Shown piece after piece: positions 25,171 to 36,736 of a stretch of 64,000 nucleotides of DNA (the first letter of the stretch is position 1; each line of letters begins with the position of its first letter). The DNA lies in NCBI RefSeq assembly GCF_050947335.1, contig NC_134989.1:5635501-5699500 (forward strand), given 5' to 3'. Below the pieces are notes generated by a model that worked only from the letters and a program-made list of their open reading frames with translations, did no database searches and had not been told where the DNA came from. Source of the DNA: Megachile rotundata (lineage: Eukaryota; Arthropoda; Insecta; Hymenoptera; Megachilidae). A program made the position numbers and the translations under genes.

Positions 25171-25968
25171 ATTTATGGTAAGTTATGAAGAGAATTATCA
25201 TTGTAATTTTTTAAATAGCTGCTACTTTACTAGAAATATGATACTAATATTAACTTCAAACCTTCAAATCTTCGAAATCTCCTTCGTCTGGAAAAAGAAT
25301 TATTACTTGCATGTTACGGCTTCTTTGAACTATTCAACTCTCGTATAAAAAGTCTTTCTGTACTTCTGAAAAGAACAGAGATAATGGAAGCGGACAAAGG
25401 TACTGGACCACCTTGCATGCACGTTCTTTTGAGGCCGTTAATATTCACTTTAAGTAGTTGAAATTGAATATCAAAGTTAGGGATGCAGAACATATTTTGC
25501 TGGATATTTCAGTAATTTTTAGAGATAGAGGTGTGCCATGCATAGATAAAATTTATATTGTAGAATGACGACTTTCATAGTGCTAAACAATGTGTAAAAA
25601 TTACGTGCGTGCAAATAATTTGAAAAAGTTAAGAAGTAACACATCTTTTTATATCTCGATAAATAATAATTTATTTTGTCATCCGTTCATAGAAACTAAC
25701 TAGAATCTATATTATTATAGTCCTAAAAGTTTAAAGCGTAATCTGGGAAATGTAAATAAGAAATAGTAATACAAACACTTATTAATTAAATTGTGCTGAG
25801 TAATTCGAAATAGTTGTATAACGAACACTGTGGCACACTTATTAACGCTGTAAATGATGAATAAAATTGCAGAGTGAAGAAATAAACTAAGAAATTCACA
25901 TCAGCATCTTTAGCATTTGGTATGATTATTCGTATCTTACTGATTTTCATTTTATCATACAAGTAGAG
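25171..25968. other. Spacer downstream of OR-5
   Basis: About 0.8 kb of AT-rich sequence. I see no open frame of note, no inverted ends and no match to other parts of the window. Confidence 0.5.
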
Positions 25969-27501
25969 TCACTGTAATGACAGCAATACAGTAAAGTAGG
26001 ATATTGCTGCTTTTGAAAGCTGAAAAATAAGGATTCAATAGAGAATATTATTTTTAGGAGACGATAGTACTGACATACCACTGCGAAGTTTGCGATTGAC
26101 GGACTAATGACGGAGAAAAAGCTGAATAAGACGCTTTTGTTACTTTTCAGTATAATAATCTGCAATAATTTCTGCGTTGCTACAAACGTTTCGTACCAGT
26201 TGGAACTATACCTGTGAATAAAGACAACGACATATTGCTATGTTGAATGAAATCTGGTGCGACTAAAAGGGTGTTAGTTAAAAAAAATACACTTCAATAG
26301 TTCATTAATATTTTCAGTTACATATCAAGATACGGGTTTATAGAAACATATCAACAATTTGTTCTGCAATGTTAAACAGCAATATCTACAAATCCTCGAA
26401 ATAAATTTGTCTGCAACTCTAACTAGTTATTAATGGATCAGAGAGATTTTGGTAAAATAAGTGTCACATTTAAATGTAAAGACGTGTATTACTATAATAT
26501 GGCTGCTCAGCGATCAACACGTTAAAAATCAGCAGTAAAAGTTTAGTACACATAATATTCCAAGACAGTTACGTCGTTAGTGAGATGTTGCTAGCGCTAT
26601 CAATCAGTATTCCACTGCAAAGTTTAACCAAAACAGGTATCCAAGTGAGCCGATCAATACCACGGCAGAAAATAAAGTCTCCTTGACATCTGATAACTGA
26701 AGCACTGTCAGAGAAAGCTTGAACACACAAATCAGTTTGAAAAGTCTATTACGCTTGTTTTTAGGGAAGACAATAATCTTTATCTCAATTGATGCACTGT
26801 GCATAAATTACTCATGCAAAACAAAGTAATGCTCACAACAAACATACCCAGCATGGTGAGGACACTGTATGACACTTTGGATTTTTCGCTTCGATTATAC
26901 TTACCTGCAAAATATATTACGAGACGTTTTCCATGAAACGCGTGGATCTGCATAATTCGAAGTACCTCGACGTTATTCGTCTCCCAATCAAGTCTGACTT
27001 CATCTAGAAATGCCTTTAACTGCATTTGATAATAACATTTATATGAATATTTCGTAAACGTGAATTCAATCCCTATATGTGACTTACGTCGTTGATGTGA
27101 TACCAAAATGTGTGGTATTTTGTAAACACGACTATTGTCATTGCTGCAATTGATATATCTCTAAGTTGCTGAAACAGACTTCTGTCTGCAATGAAGAAAA
27201 CTGCAAACTAAGAAAGACATTAAGTTTGTTAAATGTAGGTCGAAAAATGTCAGAAAGTTTTCATAAACGTACTAAATAATACTTAAATCAAATTTGATAA
27301 CCTATACCTGGGAAACTACAGATCAACAAGTAACGAAGCTGATGATGCCATTAAGTAAGAGCCGAAATTTTTTGTACTGTGCGGCCAAAGTCCCATTATC
27401 GGCATTAAGAACATGCACCACTTGTAATAGCTATTCATTTCTGCCATCGCGTTCGGTGGATCAAATGCTTTTAATCTCCAAGATATCAATCCACCCTCCA
27501 T
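25969..27501 (-). pseudogene. OR-5: odorant receptor with internal deletion
   Basis: Duplicate of OR-1 reduced to 1.5 kb. Exons 1 (27308-27501), 2 (27088-27207) and 3 (26905-27019) are followed, nine bases into intron 3, by the middle of exon 6 (about 26816-26897): exons 4 and 5 are gone. Further damage: the OR-1 frameshift and TGA in exon 1, a GT to AT change in the exon 6 donor (TTTTGC then ATGAGT), and a one-base deletion in exon 7 (26573-26717, 145 instead of 146 nt) that makes a stop after AVEY. Exons 8 (26079-26211) and 9 (25969-26019) stay open. Not able to code for a receptor. Confidence 0.9.
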
Positions 27502-29080
27502 TACCTTTCATTCTGCCGCAACTATTACCTCTTCGAAGGACTTTTCAGTAAAATATGACAAAAATTCTTTGGATGCAACAAAGTGATTGACAGGTTGCAC
27601 GATTGTGGAATTACTTCTTCATACGTAGGTAGGGTGCATGGTAGCTGTAGCGTGGTGATGCAATAAAATCATTAAAAAAATGATAGGATAAAAGAAACAG
27701 CGGGAGAAAAAAGTTTTCTGAGCAAAGTTAAATATTTATATTTCTATGCAATATGAGCTTACGTGGGAGGATACTGTTCGATTGATCTCAGTCAGTTTGC
27801 ATCCACCGAAGAAAAAGTTTGTTTTATAACAGTTTTTAGTTGGCTGTGATATGTTAGGGTGGCCGGTGAACACGATGCAAACACTGCAATTTATGTTGCA
27901 TTGTAATTGTACTTCTAATATAGCAGCAAGGACGTGGGTGGGTGTAGATGAAAAAAGTCAGTTTACTTAACAGTCACTTAACAAAAATTATATTTTTAAC
28001 AAACGAACAAAGATTATGCAATACGAACTTGCGACTGAAGATACTCTTCGATTACCCTCCGTTGGTTCATGTCCTCCGAAAGCAGAGCACAGGTTCATAC
28101 GCAGACAAGTGGTTTGTGTGATGTCTTACGAAGACTGGAGAAGGATGATAAGATAAGATAAGGGGGATGTTAAGATAAGGGGGTTCAGTTAAAAGCAATG
28201 GAAACAAAGGAGGAACGCAGATGACTTGGTTAATGAGATTCGTTAATTAAATTTTAGTAGGTATATAATAAACATTAAGGTTGCAAATGATAAATAATGA
28301 CGCACCACAAAATAGAAGAACAACTAATTCATATTTTTGTTTTATCAAGTAATCAGAAGGTTTACTGTAAAGATAGTAGAGCAGTAAAGTAGGATACCGA
28401 CGCCTTTAAAAGCTGAAAAACGAAGATTCAACATGAAATATTGTTTTTCGGAGTTGTAATATGTATTAAGCATACCATTGCAAAGCCTTCGACCGACGGA
28501 ACATAAACACTTAGGACACTGAACTTAAAACCTCTGTTACTATTCAATATGATCAGCTGCAACAATTTCTGCGTTGGTATAGACGTTTCGTACCAGTTGG
28601 TATTGTACCTGCAATTATAGACAACAATACATTGAGAGACCAGTACGATTTGAAAAGTGTCAAATGAAATTTCTTTTATAGCACATTAACATGTTAAGTC
28701 AGATCTCAAGACAGACCACTAAATATTGTGCCACTCTAACATGGCGTAATACACGATGACACGATCTTTTGAACAGTGCAAGTAAGTGGCATGCCTTAAA
28801 CGAATATAACATCAATGTGAACAACGAAAATAAAAAACTCCGATAATAATGGGAAAATTCAATGAAAACGGAATTTGGAGAACTACAAAGAAATTGTAAT
28901 GTCACAAATATTTGCACGTTCTCAATTTTTGTAAATCCATGTCACGTTAGTTGCAATTACGTAAAAAATATGTACCGTATTTTCGATGAAATATATGTCG
29001 CTAATTCCTCTGTCGACATTACGTATTTTAACCAATGCAAACATAAAGCCGTTCATAATGAGCATATGAGTAAGTGACGA
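27290..29080. repeat. Segmental duplication A, copy 2
   Basis: Partner of 12660-14460. Contains exon 1 of OR-5, its upstream spacer (27502-28361, element copies near 27746 and 28015, at 245 and 514 bases from the start) and exons 8-9 of OR-6. A small GATAAGATAAGATAAGGG tandem expansion lies near 28145. Confidence 0.8.
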
Positions 29081-29424
29081 TAAACATATTGAAAACTAGC
29101 AAGAAAGATTCTGTACAAATAACATTCGAATATATTTACGTTGTTAGTGGGATACTTTCAGAGCTGCTGATCATGTGCTGAAATGTAAAGTTCATCCAAA
29201 ACATGTATCCCAATGTAGAATTGATTAGAAACACGGATAAGATTGTCTCTCTATTCTCTGCTGGTCGAAATACCGTTTGAGACAGCTTTAGAAACAGAAC
29301 ATTTTGTAAGTCCTTATTTAGGATATCTTTGAAAAAGAAAGAATGAATCACTCACGCAGAAAAGATTGGAGCTTAAGGTAATCACACCAAATATAATGGC
29401 GGGAGCGTACGATATATTGCAGTG

Positions 29425-30165
29425 TGTTAGAGTTTCATACAGATGAGGTTTACGACATGACGAGAGAATGGTCACTTTTGAACCCCATAATTTAGTATCC
29501 GTACCATCTGCGTGCCAGCACTACGATGGTACGTGACAATTTGTAGTTTTTAGCAGATCTGTTTATTGCTGCACTAGTCTTTAGGATTTTTGGCTTCAGT
29601 GACACAGGTCATGTCATAAATCTTTCAGCTTAGAAGGTCAGAGAGCGATCTGACCCTTAGAAGTAACGGGTCCCGCGGACCGGGACTGACGTCATAGGAT
29701 TTTGGAAAAACCCGGATTCTCCCCGGAATGCCGTCCTCCCCCGTAGAAACTTCTGTTCCCCTTCCAGAAAGGTACCACGCTAAGGGCGCAATGGAAGGGA
29801 GGACAGAGGTGTTAACGAAGCTAGAAGATGACAAATTGGACAGATAGCTAACAGTTTAGATAACTAACAGTACAAACCGACAACAGTATAGACAGGAGAA
29901 GAGTTAGATAGTACAGAGTTCAATCAGTATAGAACAGAATCAGTTTAACACTTATAAATATTCGACACACTAAAACACACACACACACAACCTCCGTTTA
30001 TACACACACACACACACACATCTTTATTAAAACCTATATTTTTAATACAAGTTTGTGAGTGTTTTTACACGGCCCCAATCCGTACAAACATTGGGTGGTC
30101 CTTCGATTCCAATAGAACTTAGACGGCACGAAGTGCAATAACCAGGGCTCGACCAAACCCTATCA
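29425..30165 (+). repeat. 5' LTR of BEL/Pao element
   Basis: Starts TGTTAGAGTTTC, ends CCCTATCA. Contains a likely TATA box (TATAAA, 29953-29958), two (CA)n runs (about 29975-30020), and a GC-rich core. Same sequence as 35996-36736 as far as read. Confidence 0.95.
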
Positions 30166-30166
30166 T

Positions 30167-30183
30167 TGGTCCTTCGAGCCGGA
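30167..30183 (+). promoter_or_regulatory. Primer binding site, tRNA-Tyr type
   Basis: TGGTCCTTCGAGCCGGA begins one base after the 5' LTR. It is complementary to the 3' end of insect tRNA-Tyr (ending TCCGGCTCGAAGGACCA). Confidence 0.75.
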
Positions 30184-30645
30184 TGCAGAGCCAGCAACAG
30201 TGAAGCAGAATCGAATTGAAGCAGCAATTCATTCGAAGTCAGTTCATCCCGGAGGACTTATTAACGATCAACTTCAGTGATCAGAGTGTGTGTGACATTT
30301 AGTGTTATCGAAAGACAGAACTTGTTCGGTAAAAGTGAATCTTCGAAGAGGAAGATCAGCCGATCCAGAGAGCAGAGTGTTGATTGGGAATCAGCACACA
30401 TCATCAGAGGACAGCGTACCGGGTCCAGCCATAGAGGACTTCGCGTCGCTTCCAAGCAGCAGAGGACAACGTACAGCGTCCAGCAGGTCAACGTGCAACA
30501 TCCAACAGCAGAGGATTGTGCAACAGACACCAGCAGAGAGAGCAGCCGACGGCGATTCACCGATTCATCGCAATTAGGCAGTGTCATCAGTAGTCCTGTT
30601 CCGTAAGCCAAATTCCAATTTCTTATCTGAGTTAATAGCGTAACA

Positions 30646-33600
30646 ATGGAAGCAGAGCTTAAAAAATTAACTATAGAGCGCGGTCAAATCAAATCCGCGT
30701 TAACCCGATTTAATAAATACTTTTGTGAATCCGCGGCAACAGTATCGGTGAGAGCGCTACAAAAGCGATTAGAAGCGAATGTAGGGTTGTATGATCGGTA
30801 TAATACGGTACAGAGTCATATCGAACGCTTGGTTGATGGTTCCGAGGCGGCGGCATCTCACGCATCTGACAGAGATGCATTTGAGGAAATGTATTTTACG
30901 TTAATCGCAGAAGTAGAAACATTTATAGAAAAAGCGCAAGTACATACTAGATCAGATAGTAGAGTCACCGGACAGGCACCCTCTCCCGCTTTGACTAACT
31001 CAATAGCAGCAGTAAAGTTACCGACCATACAACTGCCATCATTCGATGGCAGTTACAGCGACTGGATCAAATTTAGAGACACCTTCGTTAGTTTAGTGCA
31101 TGAGAGTGAACTTTCAGACGTTCAAAAATTTCATTATTTAAATTCGGCCTTAAAGGGATCTGCCGCGAGGGTAATTCAGTCATTAGGAGTATCGGAAGCT
31201 AATTACAAATTAGCTTGGGAGTCCTTGAAGGCGCGTTATGAAAATTCGGCAGCCCTGAGGAAGTATCATGTAGGAGCTTTATTAGACATGCCGAATATTC
31301 AAAAGCAGTCTTCAACTGCATTGAGGGACTTAGCAGATGATTCGCGCAATCATTTGGCGGCGTTAAAATCATTGAACGAGCCAGTAGAACTATGGGATAG
31401 TTTAATCGTGCCAATATTAGCCAGGAAATTAGATATAGTTTCCCTTAGAGAATGGGAAAAAGGAATTATAGGTAGCGATAGAGTGACTTTTAATAAGTTC
31501 ACAACGTTTTTAGAAGAGCGGTCTTCTTATTTAGATAATATTAGCTCGCAGATTCAGGTAACAGCCACGAGGGCTGAATTCTCAGCAGGTAACGCAGGTA
31601 GCCGTAAGCCCATTCGCGTTACATCAAATGCCGCAAGCACAACAGCTCAATGTCCAGCGTGCGGGTCCGGACACCTTTTGTATCGGTGTGATAAATTCAA
31701 AGGGTTACCAATAGATGAAAAGACAAAAATAGTACAGAAATCCGCCAGTTGCTATAATTGTTTGCAAACGGGTCATCGTGTGCAAGCGTGTACACGCAAA
31801 TTTTGTGATTTATGTGGTAGGAAACATCACATATTATTACACCGGGAATATGCCACACAATCAATTAAAAAATCCCCGCAGGAATCAAGTGTAATAGAGC
31901 CGAATAACGTCACGTCTTGCGTCGCGAATCTGCAGGATAAAACTTGGGATCACAGCGTACTTTCGACAGCGATTGTTAACATAAAAAACAAAATAGGACA
32001 GTATGTAGAATGTAGAGCTTTGCTTGACTCTGGGTCGCAGGCAAATTTTATCACATATGAGATGTGTGACAGATTAGGCATAAAATTAAACTCAATAGAT
32101 GTTCAGATAGCAGGAATAGGCGGGAATAAAAAAATCAGTAGAGATAATGTAACATTAACAATAGAATCCCGAATCAACAATTTTAGTTCTACCATATCAT
32201 GCTTGTTAATAGATTGTATCACTCAAGACATGCCCAATATCAGTATCGACAGATCACGGATTTCTGTTCCCTCTCACATTAAACTGGCGGACCCAGATTT
32301 TGATAGATGTCGACCAATCGATATGTTAATTGGTTCAGGGTTATTTTGGCATTTGTTGTGTGTTGGCCAGCACAAAGCGCAAAGTAACTTATTATGGCAG
32401 AAAACGCAATTAGGTTGGGTTTTAGGAGGCCAAATTGCCTGGCCCATTCAAAAGAAGTTACCAATTCAAAAATGTTACCTCGTTACGAATCAAGAGCTCT
32501 CAAATCAATTAGAACAGTTTTGGTCAATTGAACATTTAGGTTCAAATAAAGATATTGAACTGGATGAGTGTGAGATACACTTCCAGGCAACTACACGTAG
32601 GGATGTTACAGGCAGATATATAGTCCAGATTCCATTTAATGAGCAATTAGGGAAATTAGGAACATCGCGACAACAAGCGGAAAAACGGTTTAGATCCTTA
32701 GAAGCAAAATTATTAAGACAACCTGATTTACGCGATCAGTATGTGCAATTCATGAGGGAATATGAGAATTTAGGACATATGTCCCGGATTTCCGTCCCAA
32801 ATTTAGATCGGTGCGGGCATTCATTTTATCTCCCTCACCACGCCGTTACCAAGATTGAGAGTACAACAACGAAGCTTCGTGTTGTATTTGATGGTTCGGC
32901 AAAATCAAGTACGGGCATCTCGCTGAACGACACTCAAAAGGTCGGCCCAACAGTCCAGAGCGAGTTAGTTGAAATCCTTCTTAGATTCAGAACACATCAG
33001 TTTGTATTGTCTGCAGATATAGAGAAGATGTATCGGCAGATTTTGATAGAGCCAGCTCAGCGATGTTTTCAAAGAATTTTGTGGCGTCCTGATAACACTT
33101 CCCCAATAGAAACTTTTGAATTAAATACGATAACGTACGGTACAGCCTCCGCGCCATTTTTAGCCACCCGCACATTAAAACAGATCGGTTTAGAATGTGC
33201 ACAAGAATTTCCAGTTGTCAGTAGAATAATTATCAACGATTTCTACGTTGATGATTTGCTAACGGGGCTAGATACAGTAGATGAATTGAGATATGTAAAA
33301 GAAAAGTTATCGCAAGTAGTAGGACAAGCAGGTCTTAAATTAAGAAAGTGGGCGTCCAATTCCGCCGCACTTACAGAGCAGGGTTCTAACATAGAACATA
33401 TAGAATTGAGTGCAGACAAAGACCCAAAAACTCTTGGTCTTCACTGGTCAACGGTGGAGGATGAGCTCCATTTCATGATAAAACCATCGACTAATAGTAG
33501 AGTTACAAAACGGCAAATCCTTTCAGAGATTTCTCAGATCTTCGATCCTTTGGGGTTAATCGGCCCGGTTATCACATGCGCGAAATTAGTCATGCAACAA

Positions 33601-35796
33601 TTGTGGCAACTGCGGACAGATTGGGATGAGTCTGTATGTCAAGAGATTCATCATCAATGGGTAGAATACAGAAAAGAATTAGAATATTTAAGTCGAATTA
33701 GAATCCCTCGACGAGCACTTGTCTCTTTAGTGCAGGTAGAATTGCATGGGTTTTCTGATGCGTCGGAACGGGCGTATGGGGCTTGCGTCTACCTGCGGTC
33801 GAGGGAAAAATCAGGTAATTGGGAGACCGGACTTTTGTGTTCGAAGTCGCGTGTAGCTCCATTGAAAACAGTTTCATTACCGCGTTTAGAGTTATGCGGT
33901 GCATTGTTACTGGCACAGTTAATAAGTAAGGTAAAATCAGCACTTAGAATCCAAATATGCGATGAAAGATATTGGTGTGATTCTACGATCACACTCGCAT
34001 GGATCCATAGTATTCCAGGTAGATGGAAAGTTTTCGTCGCGAATAGAGTCGCGCAGATACAGGCATTAACAGACAAGGAAAAATGGTCACACGTGAGCTC
34101 GAGTGAAAATCCCGCGGACTTGATTTCTCGCGGAATTAGCCCGAATAAGTTAGAGAGTCAGCAGGTATGGTGGTCGGGTCCTTCGTGGTTACAGCGCGAA
34201 GCACAGCACTGGCCCCAGTTATCGGTCAAATTAGATAGTATTCCTGATGAGAGGAAAAAATCAGTTGTAGTAGCAGTTAGTTGTTCAGACATTAGACAGT
34301 TTTTTAATCGTTATTCAGAGTTTAAGCGCTTAGTTAGGGTAATCGCGTATTGTCTGCGGTTCGTGAATAACTCGCGAAAACATAGGAAATCGGAAGGGAA
34401 AGGCCTTACGGTAGATGAATTGGTAGGGGCGCAGGAGACTTTAATTCGAATGGCGCAAAAAGAAATGTTTTCAACAGAGTTCAACATATTGAACAAGGGT
34501 CAAGACGTGCTGAAACAGAGCCCATTAAAATCATTAGCTCCTTTTATTGATGAGGCAGGAATTATTAGAGTAGGTGGACGTCTGAATAACGCTCCCATTG
34601 CATACAGTAATAAGCATCCAATTTTATTACCCGCGAAACACCCGTTAACAGATTTAATTATTAAAGATGAACATCATAGATTGTTACACGCGGGTTGCCA
34701 GCATGTAGTTGCGTCACTACGTGAGAGGTATTGGCCGATCAATTGCATGCAGAATGTCAAAAGAGTAGTCAGAAATTGCGTGAGATGCTTCCGGGTCAAT
34801 CCGCAAGGAATACAATACCCCATGGGCCAGCTACCTGCTGTCCGAGTGACACCAGCTCGACCGTTTTTGAATTGCGGCGTAGATTATGCGGGTCCATTCA
34901 CAACAAAAGATCGCACTCGCAGCAAGGTAACGTTAAAATCATATATTTGCATTTTTGTATGTTTCGCGACAAAGGCGATCCATATTGAATTAGCGACGGA
35001 CCTCAGTACAGATGCATTTATTAATTGCCTCCGACGGTTTATAGCCCGCCGAGGCCGTTGTCAGCAGATTTTCTCGGACAATGGTACTAATTTTGTAGGC
35101 GCGAAGAATAAGCTGAGCGACTTAGATAAGTTAGTTAGAAATAGTGAGCATAATTCGAAAATAGATACGTTTTTAAGTAATGAGCAGATTCAGTGGAATT
35201 TTATTCCCCCTCAAGCCCCGCATTTTGGAGGCTTATGGGAAAGTGCGGTGAGACGAGCGAAACATCATTTGATTAGAGTAATAGGGGATCAAAGATTGAC
35301 ATACGAAGAATTATATACGTTATTAACTCAGATAGAAGCATGTTTAAATTCCCGCCCTCTTAGTCCCATCTCATCCGATCCCCACGATTGTACACCTCTG
35401 ACCCCAGGACATTTTCTGATCGGCACTGCGCTGACTGCATTGCCGGAGCCTGACTTCACAGACGTCAGAACAAATCGGTTAAATAGATACCAGTTAATCC
35501 AGCAAATGTTGCAGCATTTCTGGCAGCGCTGGCAGAAAGAATATTTACACCATCTGCAGCAACGCAACAAATGGACAGCTACAGGCAACCACCAATTGTC
35601 AAAGGGGACGTTGGTGGTAATCAAAGAAGACAATCTACCCCCCTTACGATGGTGTCTTGGCAGAATCACGGAGCTGCACCAGGGCAAGGATGGGGTTGTT
35701 CGCGTTGTGTCCGTGAAGACGGGGGACGGACTTTACAAGCGGCCCATCACCAAGATCTGTATCCTGCCGATGCAAGATCCTTCAGATTCGGAATAG
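30646..35796 (+). CDS. BEL/Pao Gag-Pol polyprotein
   Basis: Single frame of 1716 codons from an ATG 480 bases after the LTR. Order of domains: Gag with a DUF1759-like part (about residues 125-300, LPTIQLPSFDGSYSDW); Cys/His knuckles (about 336-398, with CYNCLQTGHRVQAC at 369-382); aspartic protease with DSGS at 461-464; reverse transcriptase (about 745-900) with LSADIEK (Asp791) and YVDD at 867-870; RNase H (about 1031-1165, Asp1038, Glu1082, Asp1112); integrase with an HHCC-type zinc part (His1344, His1348, Cys1378, Cys1381) and the catalytic triad Asp1413, Asp1478, Glu1532; and a DUF5641-like tail with LTPGHFLIG at 1585-1593. No frameshift between Gag and Pol, as is common in BEL/Pao. The conserved residues are all in place, so it looks active. 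Confidence 0.95.
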   Translation: MEAELKKLTIERGQIKSALTRFNKYFCESAATVSVRALQKRLEANVGLYDRYNTVQSHIERLVDGSEAAASHASDRDAFEEMYFTLIAEVETFIEKAQVHTRSDSRVTGQAPSPALTNSIAAVKLPTIQLPSFDGSYSDWIKFRDTFVSLVHESELSDVQKFHYLNSALKGSAARVIQSLGVSEANYKLAWESLKARYENSAALRKYHVGALLDMPNIQKQSSTALRDLADDSRNHLAALKSLNEPVELWDSLIVPILARKLDIVSLREWEKGIIGSDRVTFNKFTTFLEERSSYLDNISSQIQVTATRAEFSAGNAGSRKPIRVTSNAASTTAQCPACGSGHLLYRCDKFKGLPIDEKTKIVQKSASCYNCLQTGHRVQACTRKFCDLCGRKHHILLHREYATQSIKKSPQESSVIEPNNVTSCVANLQDKTWDHSVLSTAIVNIKNKIGQYVECRALLDSGSQANFITYEMCDRLGIKLNSIDVQIAGIGGNKKISRDNVTLTIESRINNFSSTISCLLIDCITQDMPNISIDRSRISVPSHIKLADPDFDRCRPIDMLIGSGLFWHLLCVGQHKAQSNLLWQKTQLGWVLGGQIAWPIQKKLPIQKCYLVTNQELSNQLEQFWSIEHLGSNKDIELDECEIHFQATTRRDVTGRYIVQIPFNEQLGKLGTSRQQAEKRFRSLEAKLLRQPDLRDQYVQFMREYENLGHMSRISVPNLDRCGHSFYLPHHAVTKIESTTTKLRVVFDGSAKSSTGISLNDTQKVGPTVQSELVEILLRFRTHQFVLSADIEKMYRQILIEPAQRCFQRILWRPDNTSPIETFELNTITYGTASAPFLATRTLKQIGLECAQEFPVVSRIIINDFYVDDLLTGLDTVDELRYVKEKLSQVVGQAGLKLRKWASNSAALTEQGSNIEHIELSADKDPKTLGLHWSTVEDELHFMIKPSTNSRVTKRQILSEISQIFDPLGLIGPVITCAKLVMQQLWQLRTDWDESVCQEIHHQWVEYRKELEYLSRIRIPRRALVSLVQVELHGFSDASERAYGACVYLRSREKSGNWETGLLCSKSRVAPLKTVSLPRLELCGALLLAQLISKVKSALRIQICDERYWCDSTITLAWIHSIPGRWKVFVANRVAQIQALTDKEKWSHVSSSENPADLISRGISPNKLESQQVWWSGPSWLQREAQHWPQLSVKLDSIPDERKKSVVVAVSCSDIRQFFNRYSEFKRLVRVIAYCLRFVNNSRKHRKSEGKGLTVDELVGAQETLIRMAQKEMFSTEFNILNKGQDVLKQSPLKSLAPFIDEAGIIRVGGRLNNAPIAYSNKHPILLPAKHPLTDLIIKDEHHRLLHAGCQHVVASLRERYWPINCMQNVKRVVRNCVRCFRVNPQGIQYPMGQLPAVRVTPARPFLNCGVDYAGPFTTKDRTRSKVTLKSYICIFVCFATKAIHIELATDLSTDAFINCLRRFIARRGRCQQIFSDNGTNFVGAKNKLSDLDKLVRNSEHNSKIDTFLSNEQIQWNFIPPQAPHFGGLWESAVRRAKHHLIRVIGDQRLTYEELYTLLTQIEACLNSRPLSPISSDPHDCTPLTPGHFLIGTALTALPEPDFTDVRTNRLNRYQLIQQMLQHFWQRWQKEYLHHLQQRNKWTATGNHQLSKGTLVVIKEDNLPPLRWCLGRITELHQGKDGVVRVVSVKTGDGLYKRPITKICILPMQDPSDSE

Positions 35797-35960
35797 AAGA
35801 TAGATCATTGTACAATTTTTGTAGAGATGTAATATAATAGAATAAGATAGATTAATGTAATAGATTGTAGACACACAGTACATTTTAGTTATAGTTATTG
35901 AGTTCAGGGAATAGTTTAGAGACAGAAAATGTATATTGTATAGATTTTAGAATTAAGAGG

Positions 35961-35983
35961 TTGAACACACATCATGTGTTCAA
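35961..35983. other. Perfect hairpin next to polypurine tract
   Basis: TTGAACACA and TGTGTTCAA form 9-bp arms around a five-base loop CATCA. It ends one base before the polypurine tract of the BEL element. Confidence 0.75.
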
Positions 35984-35995
35984 CGGGGGGCGGCA
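35984..35995 (+). promoter_or_regulatory. Polypurine tract region
   Basis: CGGGGGGCGGCA directly before the TGTTAG of the 3' LTR, the expected place for plus-strand DNA priming. Confidence 0.65.
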
Positions 35996-36736
35996 TGTTA
36001 GAGTTTCATACAGATGAGGTTTACGACATGACGAGAGAATGGTCACTTTTGAACCCCATAATTTAGTATCCGTACCATCTGCGTGCCAGCACTACGATGG
36101 TACGTGACAATTTGTAGTTTTTAGCAGATCTGTTTATTGCTGCACTAGTCTTTAGGATTTTTGGCTTCAGTGACACAGGTCATGTCATAAATCTTTCAGC
36201 TTAGAAGGTCAGAGAGCGATCTGACCCTTAGAAGTAACGGGTCCCGCGGACCGGGACTGACGTCATAGGATTTTGGAAAAACCCGGATTCTCCCCGGAAT
36301 GCCGTCCTCCCCCGTAGAAACTTCTGTTCCCCTTCCAGAAAGGTACCACGCTAAGGGCGCAATGGAAGGGAGGACAGAGGTGTTAACGAAGCTAGAAGAT
36401 GACAAATTGGACAGATAGCTAACAGTTTAGATAACTAACAGTACAAACCGACAACAGTATAGACAGGAGAAGAGTTAGATAGTACAGAGTTCAATCAGTA
36501 TAGAACAGAATCAGTTTAACACTTATAAATATTCGACACACTAAAACACACACACACACAACCTCCGTTTATACACACACACACACACACATCTTTATTA
36601 AAACCTATATTTTTAATACAAGTTTGTGAGTGTTTTTACACGGCCCCAATCCGTACAAACATTGGGTGGTCCTTCGATTCCAATAGAACTTAGACGGCAC
36701 GAAGTGCAATAACCAGGGCTCGACCAAACCCTATCA
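35996..36736 (+). repeat. 3' LTR of BEL/Pao element
   Basis: Same length (741 bp) and sequence as the 5' LTR as far as read, offset by 6571 bases. Followed at once by the CAGTG target duplication and the rest of OR-6 exon 6. Confidence 0.95.

Larger units (their letters stand above)
29425..36736 (+). mobile_element. Complete BEL/Pao LTR retrotransposon
   Basis: A 7312-bp element with two 741-bp LTRs, a primer site, one long Gag-Pol frame, a polypurine tract and a 5-bp target duplication CAGTG (29420-29424 and 36737-36741). The duplication splits exon 6 of OR-6. I found no difference between the LTRs on reading, and their lengths are equal, so the insertion is recent. All parts needed for movement seem to be present; no envelope-like frame follows Gag-Pol. 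Confidence 0.95.

Noticed and set aside
30261..30611. Overlapping frames in the BEL leader on both strands
   Set aside because: They lie between primer site and Gag start, share no retroelement domain, and are a by-product of base composition.
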